In this document: positions 42,582 through 51,593 of the stretch, piece by piece
Numbering within the stretch: position 1 is the stretch's first letter
Layout: each line of letters begins with the position of its first letter
Source of the DNA: Flavobacterium sp. W4I14
Lineage (GTDB): Bacteria > Bacteroidota > Bacteroidia > Sphingobacteriales > Sphingobacteriaceae
Length of the DNA: 64,000 nucleotides
Reading direction: 5' to 3'
Assembly: GCA_030817875.1 (NCBI GenBank)
Contig: JAUSZU010000001.1
Span: 5,456,001 to 5,520,000 of the forward strand
Translations under genes and position numbers: made by a program
The notes under the pieces: model-generated
Databases searched by the model: none
What the model saw: only the letters and a program-made list of their open reading frames with translations
What the model was told of the DNA's origin: nothing

Positions 42582-45443
42582 TTACTTCCCAAACAGCGTT
42601 TTATAAATAGAATATTTGTAATTATCCTCAATGGCACTGGCAACGAAATAAGGTGCTTCGAAAAGTTCGGTTAACTTTTTTCTTAACTCAGCAAGAAATT
42701 CCGGTTTAATTTCTTCCAAATAAGCTCCAGATAGATTTTGCCTGCCTGACTTAAACCAAACGCCATCTACACTCATGGTTTTTACTACATACAGGTTGGG
42801 TTCTACAAAAGTTCTGCCCGAGAATTGTTCATAAGCATAGGTGTACAATAAAGTTTGGATTAAAGCTTTATTGATATGTTTGCCATCAGAATTGAATAAT
42901 TCAGGGATGTCTTTAAAGGTTAACTTATCACTTCCTGTTTTGTAATCAATAATTTTAGTTACCCCATCTTTTACATCGACACGGTCTATAAAACCAAATA
43001 TTTTAACGCTGGCTTCTCTTCCTTTAAGCGGGAAACTGATTTCAGCTTCTACTTTTTGCTCTAGGCTAATGATCGTAAATGGCGTTTGTGCTTCATCCTG
43101 ATTTAAAATGATGTTTACATAGGCATCAACAATTGATAAAATTACCTTTTGCATTCCCTTATATTCCATCACTGTGTCGGGATTTTTAAACATCACAGCA
43201 TTAAAAGCTTTCTGTATTAGCGAAGGGACTTTTTTACGCTTTTCTTTGATGTGCTCTGCAGTAATTTCAGCCGACGTTAAATCCTCGTAAAAATACTCCA
43301 TCACTTTGTGTAAAATCGAACCGATTTCATTGGCTTCTACTACTGCACTGATCTCTTTAGGCTCTTTAATGCCTGCAATATAATTGAAAAAGAAATCTAT
43401 CGGGTTGGAGATATATTGGGTAAGTGCCGATGGTGAAAGCACCTTCTTTTTATCGAGGTATTTCTGAAGCGTTTCCTGGATAAAGGCATTATTGGTTTTC
43501 TCGATCTTTACTTCCTTAAAAGGCTCGGTTTTTACCTCCAGATTAAGCTCATTATAGGCAAAATCGAAACCGCTTTCGTACTCGAGCTGCTTTAAAATTC
43601 TGCTGGCTTCGCCTGAAGTAGACTCATCTGTTAGGCTATTATAGACAAAATTGATATTCTTTGCCCTTTGTAATAGACGGTATACCATGTACGAGGAAAT
43701 GGCATCAAGATTTTCAAGAACCGGAAGGCCGTAAACACGGCGTATCGAATCGGGAATAAAACTGTTGCCGATGGATGATTTTGGAATAATACCTTCATTA
43801 AAACCTAAAATCACCACTTTGTCGAAATTTAAATTTCGCGTTTCGAGTAAGCCCATTACCTGTATCCCGTTCAGCGGATCGCCTGAAAGTGGTACGGCAA
43901 TAGCCTGCAGCGATTTTTGAACGAGGTAAATTACAAAAGGGATTTCCTCTTTACCGATATGGTTACTAAAAGTATCATGTAATCTATTTAACTCCTGAAT
44001 AGTTTTTACAAAGAGTTCTGCATCGATTTTTTTTAATGTTTTCGCATTCGATAATCTTGTTAACACATAATCCAATACATCGAGTAAATTGGTTACTACA
44101 TGCTGCGGATCATCGATTTTTTTATAAAAATTTTCAAATAGACCACTTTGGCGTAATAAGCGTTTATGGTCGATCTCTACCTGGTTTTCTTCCAACAATG
44201 CGGTTAAAATTTTATCCCGCATTCTTTGGGTAAGGCCTGTTAACGGATGGGTTAAAAAAGCCTCTACATTTTTATAGCTTACTTTATTCCGCTGTAAAAT
44301 CTCCAACTGACTGCCCAGCCATAAATCAACTAAACCAAAAATACTTGAGGTTGACAGCGCAAAACCCATCGTTACGTTGAGGTCAATTTCTTTTCCGTTA
44401 AATGTGGTTGGAATCGTTTGCAGCGTGGGGATCAACAGGCTTTCATCTGCTAAAACCACCACTGTTTTACCAACAATTTCAGTAGCTGTATAATCTTCCC
44501 GTAAAATATTATTCAGGATTTTGGCCTGTGCCGATTGCCCTTGAACTTTAAAAACCTTCACATGGTGTTCTGCAGTTTTCATTAAACTTTCATGGTTGGC
44601 AAATACATTTTTTAAACCCAGTTGGTTCATGTTTTTGCGTAAAAACAAACCTGCTTCCTGCGATATATCATCTAAATAATAAGTATCAGCATCAAAATAA
44701 AACAATGCTTTGTCGGCTTCTTGTAGCTGGGTAAATATTTTAGCTTCGGCGCTACTCAAAGCATTAAAACCTACAAAAATGATCTTGCCCTTATCAAAAT
44801 TCGAAATAAACTGCTGGTAATCGGTAATGTTATCGGCCAGGTGGCGATAAACAGAGCCATTGGTTAAATATCCCTGTTCTTTAAGCGTTGAGTGGAATTT
44901 ATGGTAAAGCTTGGGCATCCTGCGCCACATCCTGATGAACAGTTCCTGCTGTTTTTTGTGTTTTCCTTCAGAATAGGATGTCCAGAACTGCGAAAGAAAT
45001 TCGTATTGCTCGGGACTTAAATAATCGAAATCTTTATTGATGACTGAAATATCTTCCAGATCGCGGTATAGTTTCTCTGCATCAACCAGGTCGGCATCAA
45101 TTTGATTAAAATCGCTTAAGATGATCTTGGCCAATGGAAAAAACTTATGGCTCGAAATGCTTTCCAGCTGCTCTTCGGCAAGCAGTTGGTTATAGATACG
45201 GTGTAAAGTAAAAAACTGGAGGTAAAAATCGGCTATTTTATAACTGGTAGAACTGGAGAAAAATTCTTGTATGGTAAAAAATGAGGGACTGAAAAAAGGC
45301 TTGCCAATGATATCGGCGAAGTGTTTCTGTAAATAGGCCGATGGGCGTTTATTGTTAAAAACAATGGCACAGTTTTCCATCTGATTTCCAAATCTGGTAA
45401 CTAAATCTTCGGCAACTTCCTGTAAAAATGGTTTCATCTGCAT
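42582..45443 (-). CDS. addB: AddB-like helicase/PD-(D/E)XK nuclease
   Basis: This 953-residue protein partners the AddA-like gene that precedes it by one base. The C-terminal nuclease core is visible: GFIDRVDVKDGVTKIIDYKTG (residues near 840-860), with aspartates and the DYK triplet forming the PD-(D/E)XK site. The preceding LSPSALTQYISNPIDFFF segment is also typical. The N-terminal part is an inactivated helicase-like domain. In AddAB/RecBCD-type complexes such proteins process double-strand ends for RecA loading. The match to classic AddB is distant, so the name is by role. Confidence 0.78.
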   Translation of the reverse strand: MQMKPFLQEVAEDLVTRFGNQMENCAIVFNNKRPSAYLQKHFADIIGKPFFSPSFFTIQEFFSSSTSYKIADFYLQFFTLHRIYNQLLAEEQLESISSHKFFPLAKIILSDFNQIDADLVDAEKLYRDLEDISVINKDFDYLSPEQYEFLSQFWTSYSEGKHKKQQELFIRMWRRMPKLYHKFHSTLKEQGYLTNGSVYRHLADNITDYQQFISNFDKGKIIFVGFNALSSAEAKIFTQLQEADKALFYFDADTYYLDDISQEAGLFLRKNMNQLGLKNVFANHESLMKTAEHHVKVFKVQGQSAQAKILNNILREDYTATEIVGKTVVVLADESLLIPTLQTIPTTFNGKEIDLNVTMGFALSTSSIFGLVDLWLGSQLEILQRNKVSYKNVEAFLTHPLTGLTQRMRDKILTALLEENQVEIDHKRLLRQSGLFENFYKKIDDPQHVVTNLLDVLDYVLTRLSNAKTLKKIDAELFVKTIQELNRLHDTFSNHIGKEEIPFVIYLVQKSLQAIAVPLSGDPLNGIQVMGLLETRNLNFDKVVILGFNEGIIPKSSIGNSFIPDSIRRVYGLPVLENLDAISSYMVYRLLQRAKNINFVYNSLTDESTSGEASRILKQLEYESGFDFAYNELNLEVKTEPFKEVKIEKTNNAFIQETLQKYLDKKKVLSPSALTQYISNPIDFFFNYIAGIKEPKEISAVVEANEIGSILHKVMEYFYEDLTSAEITAEHIKEKRKKVPSLIQKAFNAVMFKNPDTVMEYKGMQKVILSIVDAYVNIILNQDEAQTPFTIISLEQKVEAEISFPLKGREASVKIFGFIDRVDVKDGVTKIIDYKTGSDKLTFKDIPELFNSDGKHINKALIQTLLYTYAYEQFSGRTFVEPNLYVVKTMSVDGVWFKSGRQNLSGAYLEEIKPEFLAELRKKLTELFEAPYFVASAIEDNYKYSIYKTLFGK

Positions 45444-45444
45444 A

Positions 45445-48400
45445 TTATACTAATTTCAACTTGCCTTTAACTGCATAGAAAAGATAGGTTCTGATATTTT
45501 GATAACCCATTTCTGAAAGCAGTACCCTGTAATTATTTACCTGCTCGATGTGTTTGTCGCTTTCTTCCAAAGTAAATTTATAATCCAGAATAATTACCTC
45601 ATCTGCATTGATCAAAACCCGATCGGGGCGATGAAGCTTACCGTGGGCATCAATAATATTTTTTTCTACGATACTTTCGCTCGCTTTATCCAAAATGGCC
45701 TTAAGTTCGGGATTGTTTAATACTTCAAGTGCCGAATCGATTAATTTCTGCTTTTCTTCTTCCTTGATAATGCCTTGCAAAACCAGATTGCCTGTATAAT
45801 CATTTACCTCTTTTGAAGTACTGGCACTGGCCAGGATATCATGTAATAACGAACCTTTTCTTCCAGATTTTTCAATATTGACCAAATGCTTTAAATGTTT
45901 GTCTTCTGAAGGGATGTATAGCTCTGATAAGCGAGTTGTGGTTGGATAACTATTTAAATTGATGAAATTCGAATCCTCTGATTTGCTTTCAACGGATACA
46001 TAATCAACAATTTCATATACCCCGTTTTCATCAAACTGCTCATCGAAAGTAAAGTTGATCACATCGCCCATATTGGATAATTTTAGCTCTTTTTTTGCCA
46101 TGGTGGCGATGTACAAATAATCTTTGGAACGTGTGGTAGCTACATAAAGCATATTCAGGGCATCCATATTATTATAAAGTAACTCCTCATAATATGCTTT
46201 CGCGATAGCCGAATCGGCCAAGGCTTCATTATATTTTAACGGAATGCCTTTTAACTCTTTATAAACCGTTTCTTCTGATGATACCCAAAAGGTACCATTG
46301 GGTTTCCCTTTAATTTCCCAGTTGCAAAACGGGACAAAAACAGCCCTAAAGGCCAGTCCCTTAGATTTATGTATGGTGATGATCTGTATGGCATCTGCGC
46401 CTTCGGGCGAGGGTAGCGATTTTTTAATACCGTCTTCTTCCCACCAGGTTAAAAAGGAAATAATACCTTTTTCGCCAAGTTTTCCGGCAGAAGCGGTGAG
46501 ATCTCTAAAAGCCAACAAATACGGTAAATTGGCGGTCAGGTTTTTTAGCCCATAGCTTTCAATTAAGATTTCGACCAGCTCTGGCAGGGGAAGCTGTAAC
46601 CAGCTTTGCCAGTTCTCGCACAAAGCTACAGGTAAAACTTCGGTGAGTGTGTTTAAAGGTTTATTGTTAAGGTTTAAATAATAATTTGCGTTGATCTCTT
46701 TCGCATGCAGGGAATGGTACAGTGCTATACAATTGGCTTTATATAATGCTGTTTGTGATTCTAAACCGATGAGTACTTTCAAGGTATTGATGATGAGCTG
46801 TATAGCCGAGTTGTTCGAGATCAATAAAGCATCGCCCGATAAAACTGGTAAGTTATGCCCCATTAATTTTTTAACCGTCAGTAAGGCTTCACTATTCGAA
46901 CGAACCAAAATGGCAATATCCTTTAAGGCATACTGCTGCTGGTTCTTGAGATGATTTATTTCTTCAACAATATCGTCTAAAGCAATGTCCCTGAAAACGG
47001 TTTCGGTAAAACGCGCTTCATTAGGTGCATGATCTTTGCCGAACTTTTTAATTTTGATGGTTCCGCCTTTTAAGGTATTGGTGGCAAAGTTCTGGGTTGA
47101 GCCACTATAGATATCGGTAATAATCTGTTGGTAATGCTGTTCCTGCCACCATTTGGAAATACTTTCAGGTTTGCTTGCCAGGTTTTCGTTCAGTTCGTTC
47201 TGCAGGGTTAAAGGGATAGCTTTGTAAAGGAAATTGTTAAAAGTGATGATGGTCTCGGCACTTCGATAATTTTCTTCCAAACTTTCCTCCAATACATTCT
47301 CTGCGCCAACATCTAACTTGGCATGTTTATGCAGGATGTTCCAGTCGCCATTGCGCCAGCGGTAAATAGATTGTTTGGTATCACCAACAATCAGGTGATC
47401 GATCAGATCCTGACTAGGCGTGGCCATCGCATTTGTTAAGAGCGATTTAAAACTTCCCCATTGACTGGTGGAGGTATCCTGAAATTCGTCGAATAAAAAA
47501 TTACGGTAGCGGTTGCCAACTTTTTCCCAGATAAAAGACGGGTTATCGCCTGCATCTTCGGTAATACCGGAGATCAGTTTTTGTGCATCGCTAATGAGCA
47601 GGTTGTCATTTTCAGCCCGGTAATCTTTCAATAATACGGCAATTTCCTGCATTAACCTTAAATAGTAAAGATTTTTATTAAAAGCGATGGCTAAGCTGTA
47701 ATTTGGTAAATGTGCTAAATAATGCGTTTTTAATTTCTGGAGGATCGGATTTACCGTGTCATAAGCCTCTGGAAAATTTGCATTTTTTTGAAACCATTCG
47801 TCAGGTTCGTCAATTAAATTGAAAAGTGGCTCTATTTTAGAGAAATCGCCTCTGGCTACCAGGATAATTTTAGCCAGTGGGCTACGCGATTTTCCTTTGA
47901 GATGTTCGGTTTCTACGCCGATTACATTCAAGGCTTCATTCGCTTCGGTTGCCAGAGAAACCAGTTCCTCTTCAAAGTTCTTGATTTCTGCCTTGGTGAC
48001 ACTGATGTATTTTTTAAATAATTCGTCGACGTTTTCTAAACCAAGGGTGCTTACCGCATCTTCAAAAATCTGGAAACGTTCAGAAAATATTTCGCCAATT
48101 AAATTATAAAGTTCGAATTTATAGTTCCAGCTTTTATTGTCACTAATGCGTTCGATAGCCAGATCGATGATCCATTGTAAAAGTTGTTTATTATGGTCTA
48201 AAGCTTCGTCCAGTTTGTTTACGAGGTCATCTTTAACCTTGTCATAATTCATTTCTAAATTATAATCGGCATTTAACCCCAACTCGAAAGCAAAACCACG
48301 AATTACTTTTTGTACAAAACCATCAATCGTACTTACCGAAAAACGGCTGTAATCGTGCAAAATTTTCCGGTAAATTTTGTCAGCCCTAAACTGTAATTCC

Positions 48401-48663
48401 TGTGGGTTTAATATCGGATAGGCGAGTAAAATGATTTTCCGATAGTCTTCAATTTTTTTAGATGAATTGCCTTTTGCCAGCCCAAGAAGTACTTCAAGGA
48501 TCCTGGTTTTCATTTCCTCCGTCGCCTTATTGGTAAAGGTTACCGCTAAAATTTCCCGGTACTTATTGTCTCCACTGAAAAGTAGCGTAAGGTAATGTGC
48601 GGTAAGACTGAACGTTTTACCGGAACCTGCAGAGGCCTGAAGAATTTTGAGGGGTTGGGGCAT
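45445..48663 (-). CDS. addA: AddA-like UvrD helicase with C-terminal nuclease domain
   Basis: This 1072-residue ATP-dependent helicase has Walker A ASAGSGKT (residues 10-17), motif Ia LAVTFTNKATEEMK, Walker B FLFDEFQDTS, motif III-like VGDTKQSIYRWRNGD, and motif V TIHKSKGLAFRAVFVP. The C-terminal region carries a nuclease-like motif (RPDRVLINADEVIILDYKF, with D and K of the PD-(D/E)XK site). It is co-transcribed with the AddB-like gene, which starts right after its stop. Together they should unwind and trim broken ends. Confidence 0.88.
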   Translation of the reverse strand: MPQPLKILQASAGSGKTFSLTAHYLTLLFSGDNKYREILAVTFTNKATEEMKTRILEVLLGLAKGNSSKKIEDYRKIILLAYPILNPQELQFRADKIYRKILHDYSRFSVSTIDGFVQKVIRGFAFELGLNADYNLEMNYDKVKDDLVNKLDEALDHNKQLLQWIIDLAIERISDNKSWNYKFELYNLIGEIFSERFQIFEDAVSTLGLENVDELFKKYISVTKAEIKNFEEELVSLATEANEALNVIGVETEHLKGKSRSPLAKIILVARGDFSKIEPLFNLIDEPDEWFQKNANFPEAYDTVNPILQKLKTHYLAHLPNYSLAIAFNKNLYYLRLMQEIAVLLKDYRAENDNLLISDAQKLISGITEDAGDNPSFIWEKVGNRYRNFLFDEFQDTSTSQWGSFKSLLTNAMATPSQDLIDHLIVGDTKQSIYRWRNGDWNILHKHAKLDVGAENVLEESLEENYRSAETIITFNNFLYKAIPLTLQNELNENLASKPESISKWWQEQHYQQIITDIYSGSTQNFATNTLKGGTIKIKKFGKDHAPNEARFTETVFRDIALDDIVEEINHLKNQQQYALKDIAILVRSNSEALLTVKKLMGHNLPVLSGDALLISNNSAIQLIINTLKVLIGLESQTALYKANCIALYHSLHAKEINANYYLNLNNKPLNTLTEVLPVALCENWQSWLQLPLPELVEILIESYGLKNLTANLPYLLAFRDLTASAGKLGEKGIISFLTWWEEDGIKKSLPSPEGADAIQIITIHKSKGLAFRAVFVPFCNWEIKGKPNGTFWVSSEETVYKELKGIPLKYNEALADSAIAKAYYEELLYNNMDALNMLYVATTRSKDYLYIATMAKKELKLSNMGDVINFTFDEQFDENGVYEIVDYVSVESKSEDSNFINLNSYPTTTRLSELYIPSEDKHLKHLVNIEKSGRKGSLLHDILASASTSKEVNDYTGNLVLQGIIKEEEKQKLIDSALEVLNNPELKAILDKASESIVEKNIIDAHGKLHRPDRVLINADEVIILDYKFTLEESDKHIEQVNNYRVLLSEMGYQNIRTYLFYAVKGKLKLV

Positions 48664-48742
48664 AATATGATTTCTCTCGAATTTTAAACTTACAACAATT
48701 TAAAATTTTCCCGAAATCATGATATCAACAATTCTGCCGTTA

Positions 48743-49537
48743 TTAGGATTTTTTATTTTTCCTTTTATTCAGTGTTTTATGGCTGATCCTTGCGGGGCGT
48801 TCGGCCATTTCGATTGGCAGACCAAGCAGATCGCGGATTACAACCGAGGCGCAGGCACCGCCAAATGCTGCAGGTAGGTAAGAAACTGTGCCATAAGCGG
48901 AGCGCTTGAAATTACTTCCATCAGTCATGATCATCGAGTTTTTATCCATTTCTTCAGTTGAGAAAACAGCCTTTATTTTGCTGGCATTTGCAAGCTTGTT
49001 CAATCTTTTACGCACATAACTCGCAAAAACGCATTGATAAGTATCAGGAAGTAATGTAATCCTTATTCTGGTAGGGTCCATTTTGCCACCTGCACCCATT
49101 GAGCTAACAATAGGAATGTTCTTTTCTAATGCTGTTCCCAATAAAGTGATTTTTGGCATTACGCTGTCAATGCAATCCATAATGTAATCAAAGCCAGATT
49201 CTAAAATTTCCCTGCATTTCTCCGGGGTAAGAAAAGTATTCACCACATGGAGTTTTAATTCGGGGTTTATGGCCAGTAAACGTTCCTGCATAATTGCGGC
49301 TTTGCTCACACCATGATTTGTTGCCAAAGCAGGTAGCTGCCTGTTCCGGTTGGTCGGGTCAACTACATCACCATCAACAATGGTCATTTCGCCAACGCCA
49401 GAACGGCAGATAAATTCGGCAGCAAAAGAGCCTACACCACCCAAACCGATTACTAAAACATGTTTCGATTGGAGTTTATCTATTCCATCATTCCCAACAA
49501 GGAGGGCAGAGCGCGAAAGCCAGGTAACATCAGACAT
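48743..49537 (-). CDS. tcdA: tRNA threonylcarbamoyladenosine dehydratase TcdA
   Basis: This 264-residue E1-like enzyme has the nucleotide-binding loop VIGLGGVGSFAAEFICRSGV and the family segment MTIVDGDVVDPTNRNRQLPA. Later MDCIDSVMPKITLL and GAGGKMDPTRIRI are TcdA/CsdL-specific in arrangement. TcdA cyclises t6A at position 37 of ANN-decoding tRNAs to ct6A. It is transcribed toward addA with a 79-base gap. A general ThiF-like protein is the alternative, but the match is good. Confidence 0.9.
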   Translation of the reverse strand: MSDVTWLSRSALLVGNDGIDKLQSKHVLVIGLGGVGSFAAEFICRSGVGEMTIVDGDVVDPTNRNRQLPALATNHGVSKAAIMQERLLAINPELKLHVVNTFLTPEKCREILESGFDYIMDCIDSVMPKITLLGTALEKNIPIVSSMGAGGKMDPTRIRITLLPDTYQCVFASYVRKRLNKLANASKIKAVFSTEEMDKNSMIMTDGSNFKRSAYGTVSYLPAAFGGACASVVIRDLLGLPIEMAERPARISHKTLNKRKNKKS

Positions 49538-49553
49538 ATTAATTTTTTATATT

Positions 49554-49691
49554 TAACCACAGATGAAAAGGATGAACACAGATTTTGGTTTTTTATCTGT
49601 GTGTATCTGTGCTAATCTGTGGTTAGTGTTTTATTACATTTTTGCCACGGAGACACGGATTAACACGGAAATATTTTCTCCCGTGGTTTCT
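49554..49691. repeat. Intergenic CCACAGA/CTGTGG inverted repeats
   Basis: First element: TAACCACAGAT (49554) pairs with ATCTGTGGTTA (49615-49625), with inner CACAGAT/ATCTGTG words. Second element: CCACGGAGACACGG pairs loosely with CTCCCGTGGTTTCTGTCTC. Both are between tcdA and tatD and resemble the 39946 remnant. Confidence 0.6.
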
Positions 49692-49701
49692 GTCTCAATG
49701 G

Positions 49702-50355
49702 TTAACTTTTTAAGTTATTCCAGTCTGCAAAAATACGAGCTTTAAGCTCATCAATGCTACATTTTTTTAAAATGGCCGTGGCTTGGTAAATTTCTTCAAT
49801 TGAAATATCCGAATCATCAGTTTCCAGGAAAAATTGGTCGGTACTTTGAATCAGCTTAGCTGCGCCGGAACTTTCTTTTAAAACAGTTATTCCAAAGGAA
49901 AGAAGGAAACCTTTGTCCATTAGCTGTTGGCCAAGTTGCTCATTTTTGTTAAAACCATGGATAATCATCGGTACTTTAACTTTTAATCGTTCTTTAATTG
50001 CGATTAACTCTGAAAAGCATCTTACACAATGTAAAATCAATGGTTTATTAATTTTTTCTGCCAATTCAATTTGTTTTTCTAAGATTATGGTCTGATTTTC
50101 CAGGTTTTCACCTCTCAGTCGATCTAAACCGCACTCTCCAATCTGTTTCACATTGGTTTGATTGGCCACAACGCTTAGATATTTCATCTGTAGTTCGAGG
50201 TGATCAATTTTAGCAAACCAGGGATGCAGCCCAACAGAAATTGGCTTGGTTTTAGGCATCGCTAAAAAGATATCGCTGGTTAACGACAAACTTTGAATGC
50301 TGATTACCCCAGGTTGGGTGGCAACTTTGTGGGTATGTATGTCTAAAAAATCCAT
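49702..50355 (-). CDS. TatD family metal-dependent hydrolase (short form)
   Basis: This 217-residue protein is about 40 residues shorter than standard TatD. Motifs are DIHTHKVAT at the start (metal-binding HxH), GLHPWFAKI, GECGLDRLRGENLE, HCVRCFSEL (metal His), IIHGFNKN and LETDDSD near the end. TatD proteins are DNases/deoxyribonuclease-like hydrolases of uncertain physiological role. The shorter length comes from trimmed loops and no obvious break. Confidence 0.83.
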   Translation of the reverse strand: MDFLDIHTHKVATQPGVISIQSLSLTSDIFLAMPKTKPISVGLHPWFAKIDHLELQMKYLSVVANQTNVKQIGECGLDRLRGENLENQTIILEKQIELAEKINKPLILHCVRCFSELIAIKERLKVKVPMIIHGFNKNEQLGQQLMDKGFLLSFGITVLKESSGAAKLIQSTDQFFLETDDSDISIEEIYQATAILKKCSIDELKARIFADWNNLKS

Positions 50356-50545
50356 TGGAAAACAAAGATAGGTAAAAATGGAAGATGGGGAATTGGGATG
50401 GATAATGTAAAATTCATATTTGATTAAACCTTCGTTCTTAACCCCTTTCCATTCTACGGACTGTTTCCGCTCTGTAAAGAATTCGCGAATAATCCATTAT
50501 AATAACAGGCTTTATTACATTTGTTATTATTATTCATCGAAAATC

Positions 50546-51079
50546 ATGAAAAAATTAATCATTTTACTAACTGCTGTGTTGATTTCGACAGCGGCATTTA
50601 GTCAGGCGAAAAAAGAAGGCGTTCATATTTATAACCCTCAAGCAGACGCTAAAGCTGAAATTACTGCAGCAGTTGCAAAAGCAGCCAAAGAAAATAAACA
50701 TGTTTTGTTGCAGGTAGGCGGTAACTGGTGCAGTTGGTGTATTGCATTCCATAATCTGGTTGACAGCACAGCAACGCTGAAAAAATACATTAACGATAAT
50801 TTTGAAACCGTTCTGGTTAATTACAGTCCTGAGAATAAAAACGAACCTGTTTTAGCTAGCTTAGGCTACCCTCAACGTTTTGGTTTTCCGGTATTTTTAA
50901 TTTTGGATGGGAAAGGAAAAGTACTGCACATTGAAAATTCTTCTTACTTAGAAACCGAAGAAATTGGCGCTAATGGTAAAAAGAAAGTTGGGCATGATGT
51001 AAAGAAAATCACTTCCTTTTTAAAAGGATGGACAAGCACCGCGGTTAATCCTGAAACTTATAAGCAGAAAGCCAAATAG
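50546..51079 (+). CDS. Periplasmic thioredoxin-fold protein
   Basis: The ATG at 50546 gives 177 residues with a clean signal peptide (MKKLIILLTAVLISTAAFSQ). The longer ORF adds 42 residues lacking coding features. The redox motif is GGNWCSWC (C62, C65), an unusual CSWC instead of CGPC, followed by VLVNYSPENKNEPVL and a GFPVFLILDGKGKVL strand with the cis-proline (FPV). It probably acts in periplasmic disulphide reduction or thiol handling. The partner is unknown. Confidence 0.85.
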   Translation: MKKLIILLTAVLISTAAFSQAKKEGVHIYNPQADAKAEITAAVAKAAKENKHVLLQVGGNWCSWCIAFHNLVDSTATLKKYINDNFETVLVNYSPENKNEPVLASLGYPQRFGFPVFLILDGKGKVLHIENSSYLETEEIGANGKKKVGHDVKKITSFLKGWTSTAVNPETYKQKAK

Positions 51080-51145
51080 AGGTTTAAGGTAGTGGGTGTA
51101 AGGTTTAAGGCCAAACAAGAATAACCGGAGTCTAAAAAAGTAAGA

Positions 51146-51180
51146 AAGCCGTTCTGATGTAAAATCGGGATGGCTTTTTT
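51146..51180. terminator. Hairpin terminator between thioredoxin and acidic-protein genes
   Basis: AAGCCGTTCTGAT, five-base loop, ATCGGGATGGCTT (13 bp with several G-T pairs), followed by TTTTTT on plus. The minus strand has a T run a few bases further, so it may serve both convergent genes. Confidence 0.7.
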
Positions 51181-51181
51181 A

Positions 51182-51391
51182 TTAATCGTCTAAATCATCT
51201 TCGTCTGGCTCATCATCGAGGTTTAACTCATAAGAAGCCCTTGATGCTTCGTCGGCCTGTTCCAGCAGATCTTTATCATGTTCAATGCTGGTGTCTTCGC
51301 CATTAATTTCGTTGATATTTTCAACATCATCCTCTCTGCGTAAAGCATCATTCGGATCGTTTGAATAATTGTCATCTTCTGGATCTATCAT
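51182..51391 (-). CDS. Small strongly acidic protein, unknown function
   Basis: This 69-residue protein is almost half Asp/Glu: MIDPEDDNYSNDPNDALRRE at the start and LNLDDEPDEDDLDD at the end. It has no signal peptide, membrane segment or recognised domain. Its own ATG and stop, adjacent terminator and conserved-looking ends support a real gene. Small acidic proteins of this kind occur in many Bacteroidota, and no function is known. It is followed by a repeat-rich gap before the GH3 terminator. Confidence 0.6.
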   Translation of the reverse strand: MIDPEDDNYSNDPNDALRREDDVENINEINGEDTSIEHDKDLLEQADEASRASYELNLDDEPDEDDLDD

Positions 51392-51441
51392 AACATTAAG
51401 GTTTTATATTAGATAATCGTTTTGAAAGCGAAATTGTTTTA

Positions 51442-51478
51442 GGGAAAGCTAAAAGACTAAAGCTGAAAGACCAAAGCA
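51442..51478. repeat. AAAGCT/AAAGACT 7-8-mer array
   Basis: Near-tandem words AAAGCTA, AAAGACT, AAAGCTG, AAAGACC, AAAGC. It is related in style to the AGTC-type arrays elsewhere, but has no mirrored half. Confidence 0.45.
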
Positions 51479-51534
51479 ATTGGTTGATTATCCGTAAACT
51501 TTGTATTTCCGGAACTAAAATGTATAAATAAAAA

Positions 51535-51561
51535 ATGCCGGATGATTTACTCATCCGGCAT
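51535..51561 (-). terminator. Intrinsic terminator of the GH3 gene
   Basis: Perfect 11-bp stem ATGCCGGATGA/TCATCCGGCAT with a five-base loop. On the minus strand it is followed by TTTTTATTTATA. Confidence 0.85.
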
Positions 51562-51593
51562 GCAATTCTTTTTCGAATTAAAGTTTGGAGTGG

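Noticed and set aside
49563..49745. 60-residue ORF on the plus strand
   Set aside because: It lies in the intergenic CCACAGA repeat region and overlaps tatD; no coding signal.
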